Shown: positions 35,501-42,690 of the stretch, piece by piece | Layout of the letters: the number at the start of each line of letters is the position of its first letter | Numbering within the stretch: position 1 is the stretch's first letter | Source: Terriglobia bacterium | GTDB lineage: Bacteria; Acidobacteriota; Terriglobia; Acidiferrales; UBA7541 | Reading direction: 5' to 3' | NCBI GenBank assembly: GCA_020073485.1 | Contig: JAIQFB010000027.1 | Location: forward strand, 1-64,000 | Length of the DNA: 64,000 bases | The notes under the pieces: generated by a model | The model's database searches: none | The model's input: only the letters and a program-made list of their open reading frames with translations | Told to the model about the DNA's origin: nothing | Position numbers and translations under genes: made by a program

Positions 35501-36282
35501 CCGTGCCACGTGTTGCTGCCGCTCTTACTGACGATGACCATCTGACTGCCCATCAGCAAACCGTACTCGGCGCTGAACATACTGGTGACGACCTTGTATT
35601 CCTTGATGCCGTCCACGCCCAGCGTTGCGCCGGTAATCGAGGAAGGCCCCGTGCCGTTCTTGGTCACGGTCACGGCGCCGTCCAGCATGTAGTTATTTGA
35701 TCGCGGGGGCGCGCCGTTGCTGCTGTACCACAGCCCGGCGTCTCCCAAGCCCGAGTGAGTGGTCTGAACAATGCCTGGCGAAAGCAGCGTCAGGTCCGTA
35801 TAGTTTCGGCCGTTCATGGGAAGTTCGGAAATCGTCTGGTCATTGATCAAGTTGCCCAGCGAGCTGGTGGTCGTATTGATGATCGGGGCTTCACCAGTCA
35901 CGGTTACTTCCTGAGTTGACGAGCCCACTTCCATGGTGGGGTTCACGACGATTTCAGAGGCCACGTTCAGGACCAGCGACATTTGCGTCACGGTCTTAAA
36001 TCCTTCTTTTTCGGCTTTTAACGAGTAGTTTCCGGGTTTCAGGCCGGGCACCCGATAGGCGCCGTCATCACCGGTATTGGCTGTACGCGTTTCGTTCGTA
36101 TCGGAGTTCGTCACGGTAATCTTCGCAGCCGGCACAGTGCCGCCCGAGGCGTCTCTGACTGTACCGAGAATCGAGCCTGATTCTTGCGCGGATGCTGGAA
36201 CGGCCATCCATCCCAAAATCAGCGCGAACAGCATCACCCCTGCCCATATACGACATTTTCCACTTGAAGTATGTTCGAACAT
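32557..36282 (-). CDS. TonB-dependent receptor, Oar-like, with N-terminal carboxypeptidase-regulatory domain (copy 2)
   Basis: 1241 residues from the ATG at 36282 (GAGGAG, 5 nt upstream); the longer frame to 36351 lacks a site. A signal peptide ends AVPASAQE. The regulatory domain has ILGTVRDASGGTVPAAKITV and YRVPGLKPGNYSLKAEKEGF; the plug contains EAPIINTTTSSLGNLINDQT and LPMNGRNYTDLTLLSPGIV; the barrel includes GYPQYTNIGRSRNQYITLGE and ends IQLALRVSF. It is clearly a paralogue of 12394-16236, but with an internal region that differs in the extracellular loops, suggesting related but not identical ligands. It leads directly into two Kelch genes and the amidohydrolase. Confidence 0.93.
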   Translation of the reverse strand: MFEHTSSGKCRIWAGVMLFALILGWMAVPASAQESGSILGTVRDASGGTVPAAKITVTNSDTNETRTANTGDDGAYRVPGLKPGNYSLKAEKEGFKTVTQMSLVLNVASEIVVNPTMEVGSSTQEVTVTGEAPIINTTTSSLGNLINDQTISELPMNGRNYTDLTLLSPGIVQTTHSGLGDAGLWYSSNGAPPRSNNYMLDGAVTVTKNGTGPSSITGATLGVDGIKEYKVVTSMFSAEYGLLMGSQMVIVSKSGSNTWHGSAFDYLRNNHLDARNFFDPQPNLANHILTDASGNLQRLPQFKRNNFGASLGGPIQKDKTFFFLVYEGVRVAQGDTIQNTTMNADCHFVTNGAQNVIIGGGPLTTIATTAATAAGVSAANQQILQGPLAGGPWQLINAHACNSGFAAGQVVNVDPVVQPWIGQFPFPNETGASNNTFNGFSRARDDYGQLRMDHTFSDSDSFFSRYTLDDGVIHTPYLGGNLSLQDTGPGYPQYTNIGRSRNQYITLGENHVFSPTVLNSFRLSFSRMIYLNSFSEANTPMNPNFFLHDNTSTCNYSPGAVCIWSGVPGLFTMGFSPGSGITALTPPGTFPNYHFNNVWTLDEDVYYTHGKHSFQFGFLGTRMNQPHLQSKSIFGAITYAGIGTFMSDTASNFNVVTPGTGASDPSCSPTLPCNQLSSQFGNSGFLDRDHTWYTFGFYGQDDYRMTSRLTLNLGLRYEFMTPITEMFNRQSTIVDIRTSLNPTLVPNAIWQNSTYKNWSPRIGLAWDVFGNGKTSVRSGLGIYYDVGNIGALLTQNSTGVLPFVANTTAVGNTHITLPLLPLLQQKGIPAGRSLQLGDYQDKSPHSLQYNLTVEQQLPLGIGLAVSYVGRRGLNLYTGMEGNPVKPNNLVNGVLPPNTVATYDVPSGLAGCGNSVIPIDPVTGVPQSFTGTAPCRVNPFFTSALFFTNAASSWYNSLQVNVTKHLSRGLIFQGAFTWSRSTDTTEGTRFNDDCGGPAQANFGHNPFNLALDYAPSCFDIAKSAHMNVIYHLPGLHSEGFLSKVTNGWWIGNIVSIQGGNPFVPIVNNDRSFSGIVSQNASSVASINTSSSPLNGVNPFDPSKVITGDPNHWFDISMFGVPELGHLGNAPRGLLRNPGLGEWDFSLVKDTKLGLLGEEGNVQFRAEFFNLLNRANFGFVNTGMVAFNGTNNLNLSNIAIHCPEVGATFCADPGVVTHTGNYGQITQTATTARQIQLALRVSF

Positions 36283-36737
36283 GCTAGCTCCTCTCGTTGC
36301 CCGGATACCCAACGATAACTCATCTGAAATTTTCACTACTCCACTACCCATGACCCAATAACCCCCACCGATGGAAATTTCATGCTTCCCTCGTTGAAAT
36401 ACACTCTGCTGGATGAATTATTTGCCGCGGCGAGAATTTTCTCTCTCAAGGAACACACGCGTACCCTGGATACGACTGGGCCGAAACCGAATAGCGGGCG
36501 AACTATAGCGAAGTCCACAAAATCCAAGCGCATACACCCTCGCTTGAACGACCTCAAGGATTCAAATATGTTCGATAAATATAAGAGGCCGTCAACACAC
36601 CCACCCGAGTCAAAGGTATGTATCAGCTTGTAGCAATAAATGACGACACCTGTCAACCAGATTCAGTCAAAAATCGAACCAAGTAACTTATTAAAAATGT
36701 TACGTACGAGCTTTCTACTAATGCTCCGCGCACGACA
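36283..36737. other. 455-bp AT-richer gap upstream of the second TonB receptor; no gene
   Basis: This stretch separates the MBL gene stop (36738) from the receptor start. It is visibly richer in A+T than its surroundings and must hold the receptor's promoter and leader if the receptor is transcribed separately, but no convincing -35/-10 pair was found. Open frames here (for example minus 36336-36656) have no domain character. Confidence 0.4.
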
Positions 36738-38189
36738 TCAATTGCCGCCGGGAGGGGTCACATCCGGGGCCTTCACCACGCCCTCGAGCGCTTTCTTCAG
36801 CAAGTCCGCGGACACAACGCCTTTGCCATGCGATGGGGCAATCTGCTCCACATCGAGGTTCAACCTCTTCAGATTGTCGCCGAGCGCCGCGTAGTAGGGG
36901 GTCACGACGCCCGGGGGCGGATCGTTGGGACGCGGCTCGCCAAACTGGTTGAAGATATCGGTGATGAACAGGACTTTTTCCTTCGGCAGGTACGACATCA
37001 GCAGGTTGGCGGTATGTCCCGCGCCCGGAACCGTGTAGACTTCCAGGCGGCGATCTCCGTCCGTCAGGACATATTTATCCTTGACCCATATAAATTTAGC
37101 CGGTTTCGGGTTCTGAGAAAGCCGGTCCGGCTCCAGGGTGTGAGGATTCTTCAAAACCATCTTTTCGTAGAAGGGCTTGTTCATTTCGTTCGTGAGGATG
37201 ATCGAGCCTTCGGCAACATACGCGCGCAGGCCCGCCGCATGATCGGAATGATGGTGGGTGTTAATGTGGTAGCGGATGGGCTTGCCCGGAACCAGGCGTT
37301 TCACTTCCTCCATGTTGGCGAGGGCGCGAGCCTCGGTCACCGAGGACTCGATGATCACCACGTAATCCTTGAATTCCACGGCCATGCTGTTCGGATCGGG
37401 AGTGCCGGCCAGATACCACACGCCGTCCGCGATCTTTTGCGATTCCACGTGCGTTGTCATTTGCCCGGCGCGCGGCATTTCGATATTCGCCGGGGCGTTC
37501 GGCTGGACATCGCTGACCGTCAGATCGAGCACCGGGAAAACGCCGTCCTTCTGAAAAATCTTTATGGGAAATTTCACGCCGCCGAAATCCTTGTAGTCCG
37601 AATAATCCGTCTCGATCAGCGTGTCGCCGAGAATCGGATTGGGCATCCAGGTTTCGACTTTTTCCAGTAAATTATCGCTGTCGACGTACCCGTTCACTTT
37701 GTATTTGTCCTTCACGGTGAACGAAATGACCGTTAGCTGCTTGCCTTTGACTTTCATGGACTTCATGGTGGGGTTCGAGGCCATGGCCGCCTTCACCCAT
37801 CCATGGGGCGTCAGCGCCACCGCTCCCCCGCCCCAGGCCGAATTCTCGGTTGAGAGAGTCACGCCGCGCGCGGGCCTATAGAGCGGCTGTCCTCCTCCGC
37901 CGCGCGGCGGGTTCTCAAATTGCGTCCGGACCATCTCTTCCCGGGAGATATTCTTCCCGAAGTCCACCACGCGCGTGTACTTCGCATAAAACCTCGGGTA
38001 CGGGCCATTCGGAAGGTAGCTTTGTCCGAACTGCGAGTAGATTCCGCTGCCGGAGTACTGGATCGTATTCAGACCGGCTGCTCCGATGGTCCGGGAAACA
38101 TCGTCCAGCACGCTTTTTGCGTCTTTTGGCGCACCGGTCACGGCGCACAACGTCAACAACGCAAGAACGGGAACCCATTTTTTCCACAT
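36738..38189 (-). CDS. Exported MBL-fold protein with N-terminal extension (copy 2)
   Basis: 483 residues with a signal peptide (MWKKWVPVLALLTLCAVTGA). About 240 residues of an outer-membrane-lipoprotein-sorting-like or beta-rich domain precede the MBL domain (for example YKVNGYVDSDNLLEKVETWM, IETDYSDYKDFGGVKFPIKI). The MBL domain has an intact HxHxDH (H312, H314, D316, H317 in INTHHHSDHAAG), a second His in VPGAGHTANLLM and a metal-ligand Asp in VLFITDIFNQ, so zinc hydrolase activity is plausible. It lies between the cytochrome/Vgb fusion (115 bp upstream) and the second receptor, mirroring the MBL/Vgb adjacency of the plus arm. Substrate unknown. Confidence 0.88.
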   Translation of the reverse strand: MWKKWVPVLALLTLCAVTGAPKDAKSVLDDVSRTIGAAGLNTIQYSGSGIYSQFGQSYLPNGPYPRFYAKYTRVVDFGKNISREEMVRTQFENPPRGGGGQPLYRPARGVTLSTENSAWGGGAVALTPHGWVKAAMASNPTMKSMKVKGKQLTVISFTVKDKYKVNGYVDSDNLLEKVETWMPNPILGDTLIETDYSDYKDFGGVKFPIKIFQKDGVFPVLDLTVSDVQPNAPANIEMPRAGQMTTHVESQKIADGVWYLAGTPDPNSMAVEFKDYVVIIESSVTEARALANMEEVKRLVPGKPIRYHINTHHHSDHAAGLRAYVAEGSIILTNEMNKPFYEKMVLKNPHTLEPDRLSQNPKPAKFIWVKDKYVLTDGDRRLEVYTVPGAGHTANLLMSYLPKEKVLFITDIFNQFGEPRPNDPPPGVVTPYYAALGDNLKRLNLDVEQIAPSHGKGVVSADLLKKALEGVVKAPDVTPPGGN

Positions 38190-38303
38190 AGCTGCTTTCC
38201 CCCTGATGCCTGGAGTTGAAGAACGGACGGAATACCTTTGGGGCAGCAGAATTAGGAAGCCTGCTGAGCGCCATCAGGTAATGATTCGCCCGCTTGTCTT
38301 GAA

Positions 38304-39983
38304 TTATTCCGCGGAACCCTTGCCGCCCAGCACCTCGACGTACCCGATGTGGTTCGATGTGTCGCCGCCCCACCACACGCGGTTCGGATTGCTGGGATCG
38401 AGTTCGATCCGGCGCATGTCGGATTCGGCATTGGGCACGGAGAATTCGACGAACGTTCCGGTCTTGGGGTCGAAGCGCGTGATCTTATCCGCAGCCTGTT
38501 CGCTGAACCATACGCGGCCGTGCGGATCGCCCACGGCGTCATACGGCGCGGAGTTCTCTGTGGGCGGATCGAAGAGCGTCATTTTGCCGGTCTCGTAATC
38601 GATCTTCATGAGTTTGCCGGATTCATGCAGGCCCACCCAGATATTTCCCTGGACATCCGAGCCCATTCTGCGGGGGATCGAATTAGGCAGGGGCGGCTCC
38701 CACTCATCGATTTTTCCCGTCTCCGGATCGAGACGTCCGATGCGGCTGGGGTCGCGCTCGGCAAACCACACTCGCCCGTCTCCGGAAATGGCCATGCCGT
38801 ATCCCTGCGCGCTCTTCTTTGTTTTTACCCAGTAGGGAATAGGATAGGAGACGAACTTCCCGGTGGCCGGATCCAATCCGATGACCAGAGAGTTGCCCGC
38901 CGCCCAAATTCTTCCACTCTTATCGGCGATGATCGTATTAGAGCCGACCCCGCCCTGGATCGAATCGGGAACTGGATAGACGCTGAATTTACCGGTTTTG
39001 GTATCGTAGCTCACCCAACGGCGATTGTGGCCTACGTCCTGAACCCAGATTCTGTCGCCGTCCTGTCCGATGGCGCTGGAAATGCGCGATTTTGCTTTTC
39101 CGGGGGGCAATTCAATTTCTGTAAACGTGAACGTTTTGGGATCGAATTTGGCGATGCAGCAGCCGTTGCGCTCGGCGACCCAGGCGTTGCCGCGCGGATC
39201 CACGGTGACGTCGTGCGGGTCGCGCTCCGGGTCTCTCGGAAGTTCGTAATCCACGGCGACGTAATTGGCGGCCGTGCCCTGAATCAACGTCCTGGGGAGG
39301 CGGCTGTTGGCGTCCGGTCTGGCGTTGGCCATTCCCGGCGCCCCGGAATAATTCTTCGTCAGATAGCTGACCACGGCGGCTTCTTCCTGATCGGAAACTT
39401 CCTGCATGCCCATGTCGGCAATATATTCGCGCATGCGGTCGACCGTCGATTCCCACTTGGCACGATCGAAGCGCAGCAGCACGATGCGCTCGGTTTCGTG
39501 GCATTGCCTGCACTTCTCCAGAACGATCTGCTTGCCATCGCCTTCCGCCAGAGGCGTCTGGGGCTCATGAATCCACATCTCGACGCCGCCTACCTTGCCG
39601 GGCCTGCCCGGCCATCCATTGGCCAATTGAGCCGGTTGTGGAGAGGAAAGCGACAAGTCGGCCTTTGCCGGCTTGCCCCCCGCCACATCTACCGTCATCG
39701 GAGCGCTCTGGAAGCCATTGCCGATTCCTTGCACCGTGTATTTTCCGGGAGGAAGATTTTTGGCGGAGTAGCGGCCCTGCGCCTGGCTGATAACCATGAA
39801 GGTCAGGCGCATTTCGGCGTCGTGAAGTTTCACATAAGCGCCTGAAAGCGGCTGGCCGGCGGCGCCTTTGACCACTCCCTCGACAACTCCAGTTCCGTCC
39901 GCCCAGGTGCGCGGGGGAGCGCAGAGCAACACAAATGCGGCAACGATTGCTGCGAAAATCATGGAAAACGAGCGGTTCACCAT
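38304..39983 (-). CDS. Carboxypeptidase-regulatory / c-type haem / Vgb-like propeller fusion (copy 2)
   Basis: 559 residues from the ATG at 39983 (GAGG about 9 nt upstream); the longer frame to 40046 lacks a site. A signal peptide (PPRTWADG) is followed by the regulatory domain (VVEGVVKGAAGQPLSGAYVK, GRYSAKNLPPGKYTVQGIGN), a single haem motif CRQCH (C158, C161, H162), and a Vgb-like propeller (VTVDPRGNAWVAERNGCCIA, GMAISGDGRVWFAERDPSRI, GRLDPETGKIDEWEPPLPNS). The match to copy 1 (22435-24078) runs along the whole length, including the closing SNPNRVWWGG...HIGYVEV. It lies downstream of the molybdoenzyme gene. Confidence 0.88.
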   Translation of the reverse strand: MVNRSFSMIFAAIVAAFVLLCAPPRTWADGTGVVEGVVKGAAGQPLSGAYVKLHDAEMRLTFMVISQAQGRYSAKNLPPGKYTVQGIGNGFQSAPMTVDVAGGKPAKADLSLSSPQPAQLANGWPGRPGKVGGVEMWIHEPQTPLAEGDGKQIVLEKCRQCHETERIVLLRFDRAKWESTVDRMREYIADMGMQEVSDQEEAAVVSYLTKNYSGAPGMANARPDANSRLPRTLIQGTAANYVAVDYELPRDPERDPHDVTVDPRGNAWVAERNGCCIAKFDPKTFTFTEIELPPGKAKSRISSAIGQDGDRIWVQDVGHNRRWVSYDTKTGKFSVYPVPDSIQGGVGSNTIIADKSGRIWAAGNSLVIGLDPATGKFVSYPIPYWVKTKKSAQGYGMAISGDGRVWFAERDPSRIGRLDPETGKIDEWEPPLPNSIPRRMGSDVQGNIWVGLHESGKLMKIDYETGKMTLFDPPTENSAPYDAVGDPHGRVWFSEQAADKITRFDPKTGTFVEFSVPNAESDMRRIELDPSNPNRVWWGGDTSNHIGYVEVLGGKGSAE

Positions 39984-40136
39984 TGGTTGGATCCTCAGTA
40001 CCCCGTCCGGGGCGATGCGTCGATTGGGAACATAGCTCCCACCCAATCCGGAAAACTTTGGCGGAGTATATGATAGCCACGCGCCGGTGTCACGCGGGAT
40101 TCCGGATGACCCCGCTGCGCAAAATGGAAAGCGATA

Positions 40137-42425
40137 TTACGCCGCGCCGCCGCGCAGCGCACGCAGCACGCGCTCGGGCGTGAACGGCACCTCGCGCAGG
40201 CGCACTCCAACGGCATCGAAGATCGCGTTGGCAATCGCAGTGCCGGTGGCGATCGACGCCGCTTCGCCGGCTCCCATCGGCTGCATGGCCGGTTGGTTGA
40301 TGAGGACGATGTCCACGTCCGGGACTTCGTCGAACTTGATGATCGGATAGCTCTGCCAATTCAGGCTCTTCACGCCCGCGGAATCGAAATCGACTTCTTC
40401 CATCAGGGCGCGGCTGGTTCCCTGAATGACGTTGCCTTCGATCTGATTTCGGAGTCCGTCGGGATTCACAATGATGCCGCAGTCGTGCGCCACGGTGACT
40501 TTCTTCACCGTGACTTTGCCGGTGGACTTGTCCACTTCAATTTCAGCCACCTGTGCGACAACTGTGCCGGACAAACCCGATAGCGCCAGGCCGCGTCCGG
40601 GGGCGACGTTGCCGCCGCCGCTGCTGCGTTGCGGCGACGGACGAGCCTGCCACTGCGCCTTGCTGGTGACCGCGCGTAAGACATCGACGACACGTTTGCT
40701 TTCGCTCCCGCCGAGGTGGCGCAGGCGAAATTCCAGCGGATCGGCACCGGCCGCGGCCGCCATCTCATCCATTTGCGATTCGGTGGCAAAGCACCGCGCC
40801 TGGCTGTATGGCGCGCGGAGGTTGCATGTGCGCAGCGGATTCGCGCTCATGATCCACGGAATTCCGGAGACCACGGCCTTGCGGTCCTCGAAATTGTAGG
40901 CGGCGCCGTCGTTCCCGCCCAAAAACACGCCGTTTTCGTCTGGCTTGATGCCGGTCTGGCGCGAGGCGAGCATCGGGGAAAGCCGCGCGTCGGTCCACGG
41001 CAGCGTACGTTCCGAATAATCCCAGGCGATCACCTTTCCTTGTGCGTCCAGGCCGCTGCGGATCGAAATCAATTGCGGCGGGCCCTTCGGTTCCCAGCCG
41101 TGCTCGTCCTCGCGCATCCACTGCACGCGCACCGGCCTTCCCGTGGCGCGCGACATCAGCGCTGCGTCCTCGGGCGCGTCGTCCGGTTCCAGGCGCCCGT
41201 AGCAGCCCGAGCCTTCCGTATAGATGAAGTGCACATTCTGTTCGGGCAGCCCGAGAAGCCGCGCGACGCCGTTCCGCGTGATGAACGGCGCTTGCGAGCC
41301 CGACCAGATCGTGGCCTTGTCTCCGCGCACGTCGGCCACGGCGCACGACGGCCCGATCATGGCGTGCATCTGGAATGGCCAGAGATAAGTGTTCTCGAAT
41401 TTCTTCGAGGCCTGCTGCAGGGCGTCGGCCGCATTACCTTTCTCGGTGCCCGCACGGTCGGCAAAACTCTTTGTGTTCTTCAGGTAGTCGTACATTGCCG
41501 CGGGGCCTGTGGGGAATTGCTTTGACGGCGTGGACCAGGTGACCTTGAGCGCCTTCGCCGCCTGGATGGCCGCCCATTCGGTCTCCGCCACGACGCCGAC
41601 GAAGGATCCATCCCGCACAACCTTTACGATCCCCGGAATCTGCCGGATTGAGGACTCGTCCACGATGACGGGCGCGGAATTTACAACCGGAGGGCGCACC
41701 ACGCGGCCGTGCAGCATGCCGGGAATGCGTATGTCGGCTGAGTATGTAAATTCACCGGTAAACTTCGGAGGAAGATCAAAGCGCGGCACCGGTGTGCCGA
41801 CGATCTTGTAGTCCTTGGGATCTTTTGGTTTGACATCGGGCGCGACTTTCAAATCCCACTGCTCGCCGCTTGCGGCAATTTTCGTCTCAAAGCGCTTTCC
41901 GCCCACCAGCTCAGCATAGGAAACTTTTTCCGCGGTTCCGGCGGCGCTGACAACCCCGCTATTCACAACAAGCTGCTCCGCGGGTACGCCTAGTTTTGCC
42001 GAAGCGCGCTGGAGCAGTTCGCGCCGTGCGGCCGCAGCTGCCTGTCGCATCTGAGGTCCCGCGCGCTCCAGAGTCCGGCTGGCCGATGTGCGGCCCTGGT
42101 CAACGGATTTTTCGGTGTCACCAATCTCCATGTGAATTTTCGAGACCGGAACGTCGAGTTCTTCCGCGACGATTTGCCCCAGCGCCGTGCCTGTGCCGGT
42201 TCCGAGATCCACTTTGCTGGTAAACACGCTGACCGTGCCGTCCGGCGCGACGCCGATCCAAGAATCGAGCTCGTTGGCAGGGAGTCCGCCGGCATTTGAA
42301 ATCGGCGTGCCGCCCTGCACTCCTTGCGCCAGAAGGCTTGACGCCGGCCCGAGCAAATTGAAGCCTACGATGAGCGCGCCCGAACCCTTCAGAAGGTCCC
42401 TGCGGGAAATCGTCTTGATTGTCAT
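40137..42425 (-). CDS. Tat-exported molybdopterin oxidoreductase large subunit (xanthine dehydrogenase / isoquinoline 1-oxidoreductase beta type)
   Basis: 762 residues. The N-terminus MTIKTISRRDLLKGSGALIV is a twin-arginine signal. The family is recognised by KVDLGTGTGTALGQIVAEEL, the MCD-binding QGRTSASRTL region, GSQAPFITRNGVARLLG, SGCYGRLEPDDAPEDAALMS, NPLRTCNLRAPYSQARCFAT and the C-terminal GAGEAASIATGTAIANAIFD, which carries the conserved catalytic Glu of the molybdenum hydroxylases. Such enzymes hydroxylate N-heterocycles or oxidise aldehydes and normally pair with a 2Fe-2S subunit and often a cytochrome c. No 2Fe-2S subunit gene is present nearby; downstream lies the c-haem/Vgb fusion. 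Divergent from 42691. Confidence 0.9.
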   Translation of the reverse strand: MTIKTISRRDLLKGSGALIVGFNLLGPASSLLAQGVQGGTPISNAGGLPANELDSWIGVAPDGTVSVFTSKVDLGTGTGTALGQIVAEELDVPVSKIHMEIGDTEKSVDQGRTSASRTLERAGPQMRQAAAAARRELLQRASAKLGVPAEQLVVNSGVVSAAGTAEKVSYAELVGGKRFETKIAASGEQWDLKVAPDVKPKDPKDYKIVGTPVPRFDLPPKFTGEFTYSADIRIPGMLHGRVVRPPVVNSAPVIVDESSIRQIPGIVKVVRDGSFVGVVAETEWAAIQAAKALKVTWSTPSKQFPTGPAAMYDYLKNTKSFADRAGTEKGNAADALQQASKKFENTYLWPFQMHAMIGPSCAVADVRGDKATIWSGSQAPFITRNGVARLLGLPEQNVHFIYTEGSGCYGRLEPDDAPEDAALMSRATGRPVRVQWMREDEHGWEPKGPPQLISIRSGLDAQGKVIAWDYSERTLPWTDARLSPMLASRQTGIKPDENGVFLGGNDGAAYNFEDRKAVVSGIPWIMSANPLRTCNLRAPYSQARCFATESQMDEMAAAAGADPLEFRLRHLGGSESKRVVDVLRAVTSKAQWQARPSPQRSSGGGNVAPGRGLALSGLSGTVVAQVAEIEVDKSTGKVTVKKVTVAHDCGIIVNPDGLRNQIEGNVIQGTSRALMEEVDFDSAGVKSLNWQSYPIIKFDEVPDVDIVLINQPAMQPMGAGEAASIATGTAIANAIFDAVGVRLREVPFTPERVLRALRGGAA

Positions 42426-42573
42426 CGTGGACAGTCCTTTCTACAGCGTCTGCTCGCACGCAGCAACGCAAAGTTCACTCCACGCGGGTCGTTTCTGCCG
42501 GGCAGGGGCGCGTCGGCGGAACAGCCGACATCTGCCCGGGGACATCATAATCCCAAAACCGCTGAAATAGTCC

Positions 42574-42602
42574 TTGACCGCTAAAATATCGGCTCCTAAA
42601 AT
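42574..42602 (+). promoter_or_regulatory. Sigma-70 promoter of the third cytochrome/Vgb fusion gene
   Basis: TTGACC (42574-42579), a 17-nt spacer and TAAAAT (42597-42602), each one mismatch from consensus, about 88 bp upstream of the ATG at 42691. It lies in the 265-bp divergent region shared with the molybdoenzyme gene. Confidence 0.75.
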
Positions 42603-42690
42603 CAGACCATACGGAGTGTTTACAGGTATTCCCCTTTGAACTGATTGCCAGAATAGAATTTGGATCCAATCCAAGGACCGAGAGGCTCCG

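Noticed and set aside
36336-36656. 106-codon minus-strand frame upstream of the second TonB receptor
   Set aside because: The sequence is AT-richer leader DNA; the translation lacks any domain or export signal.
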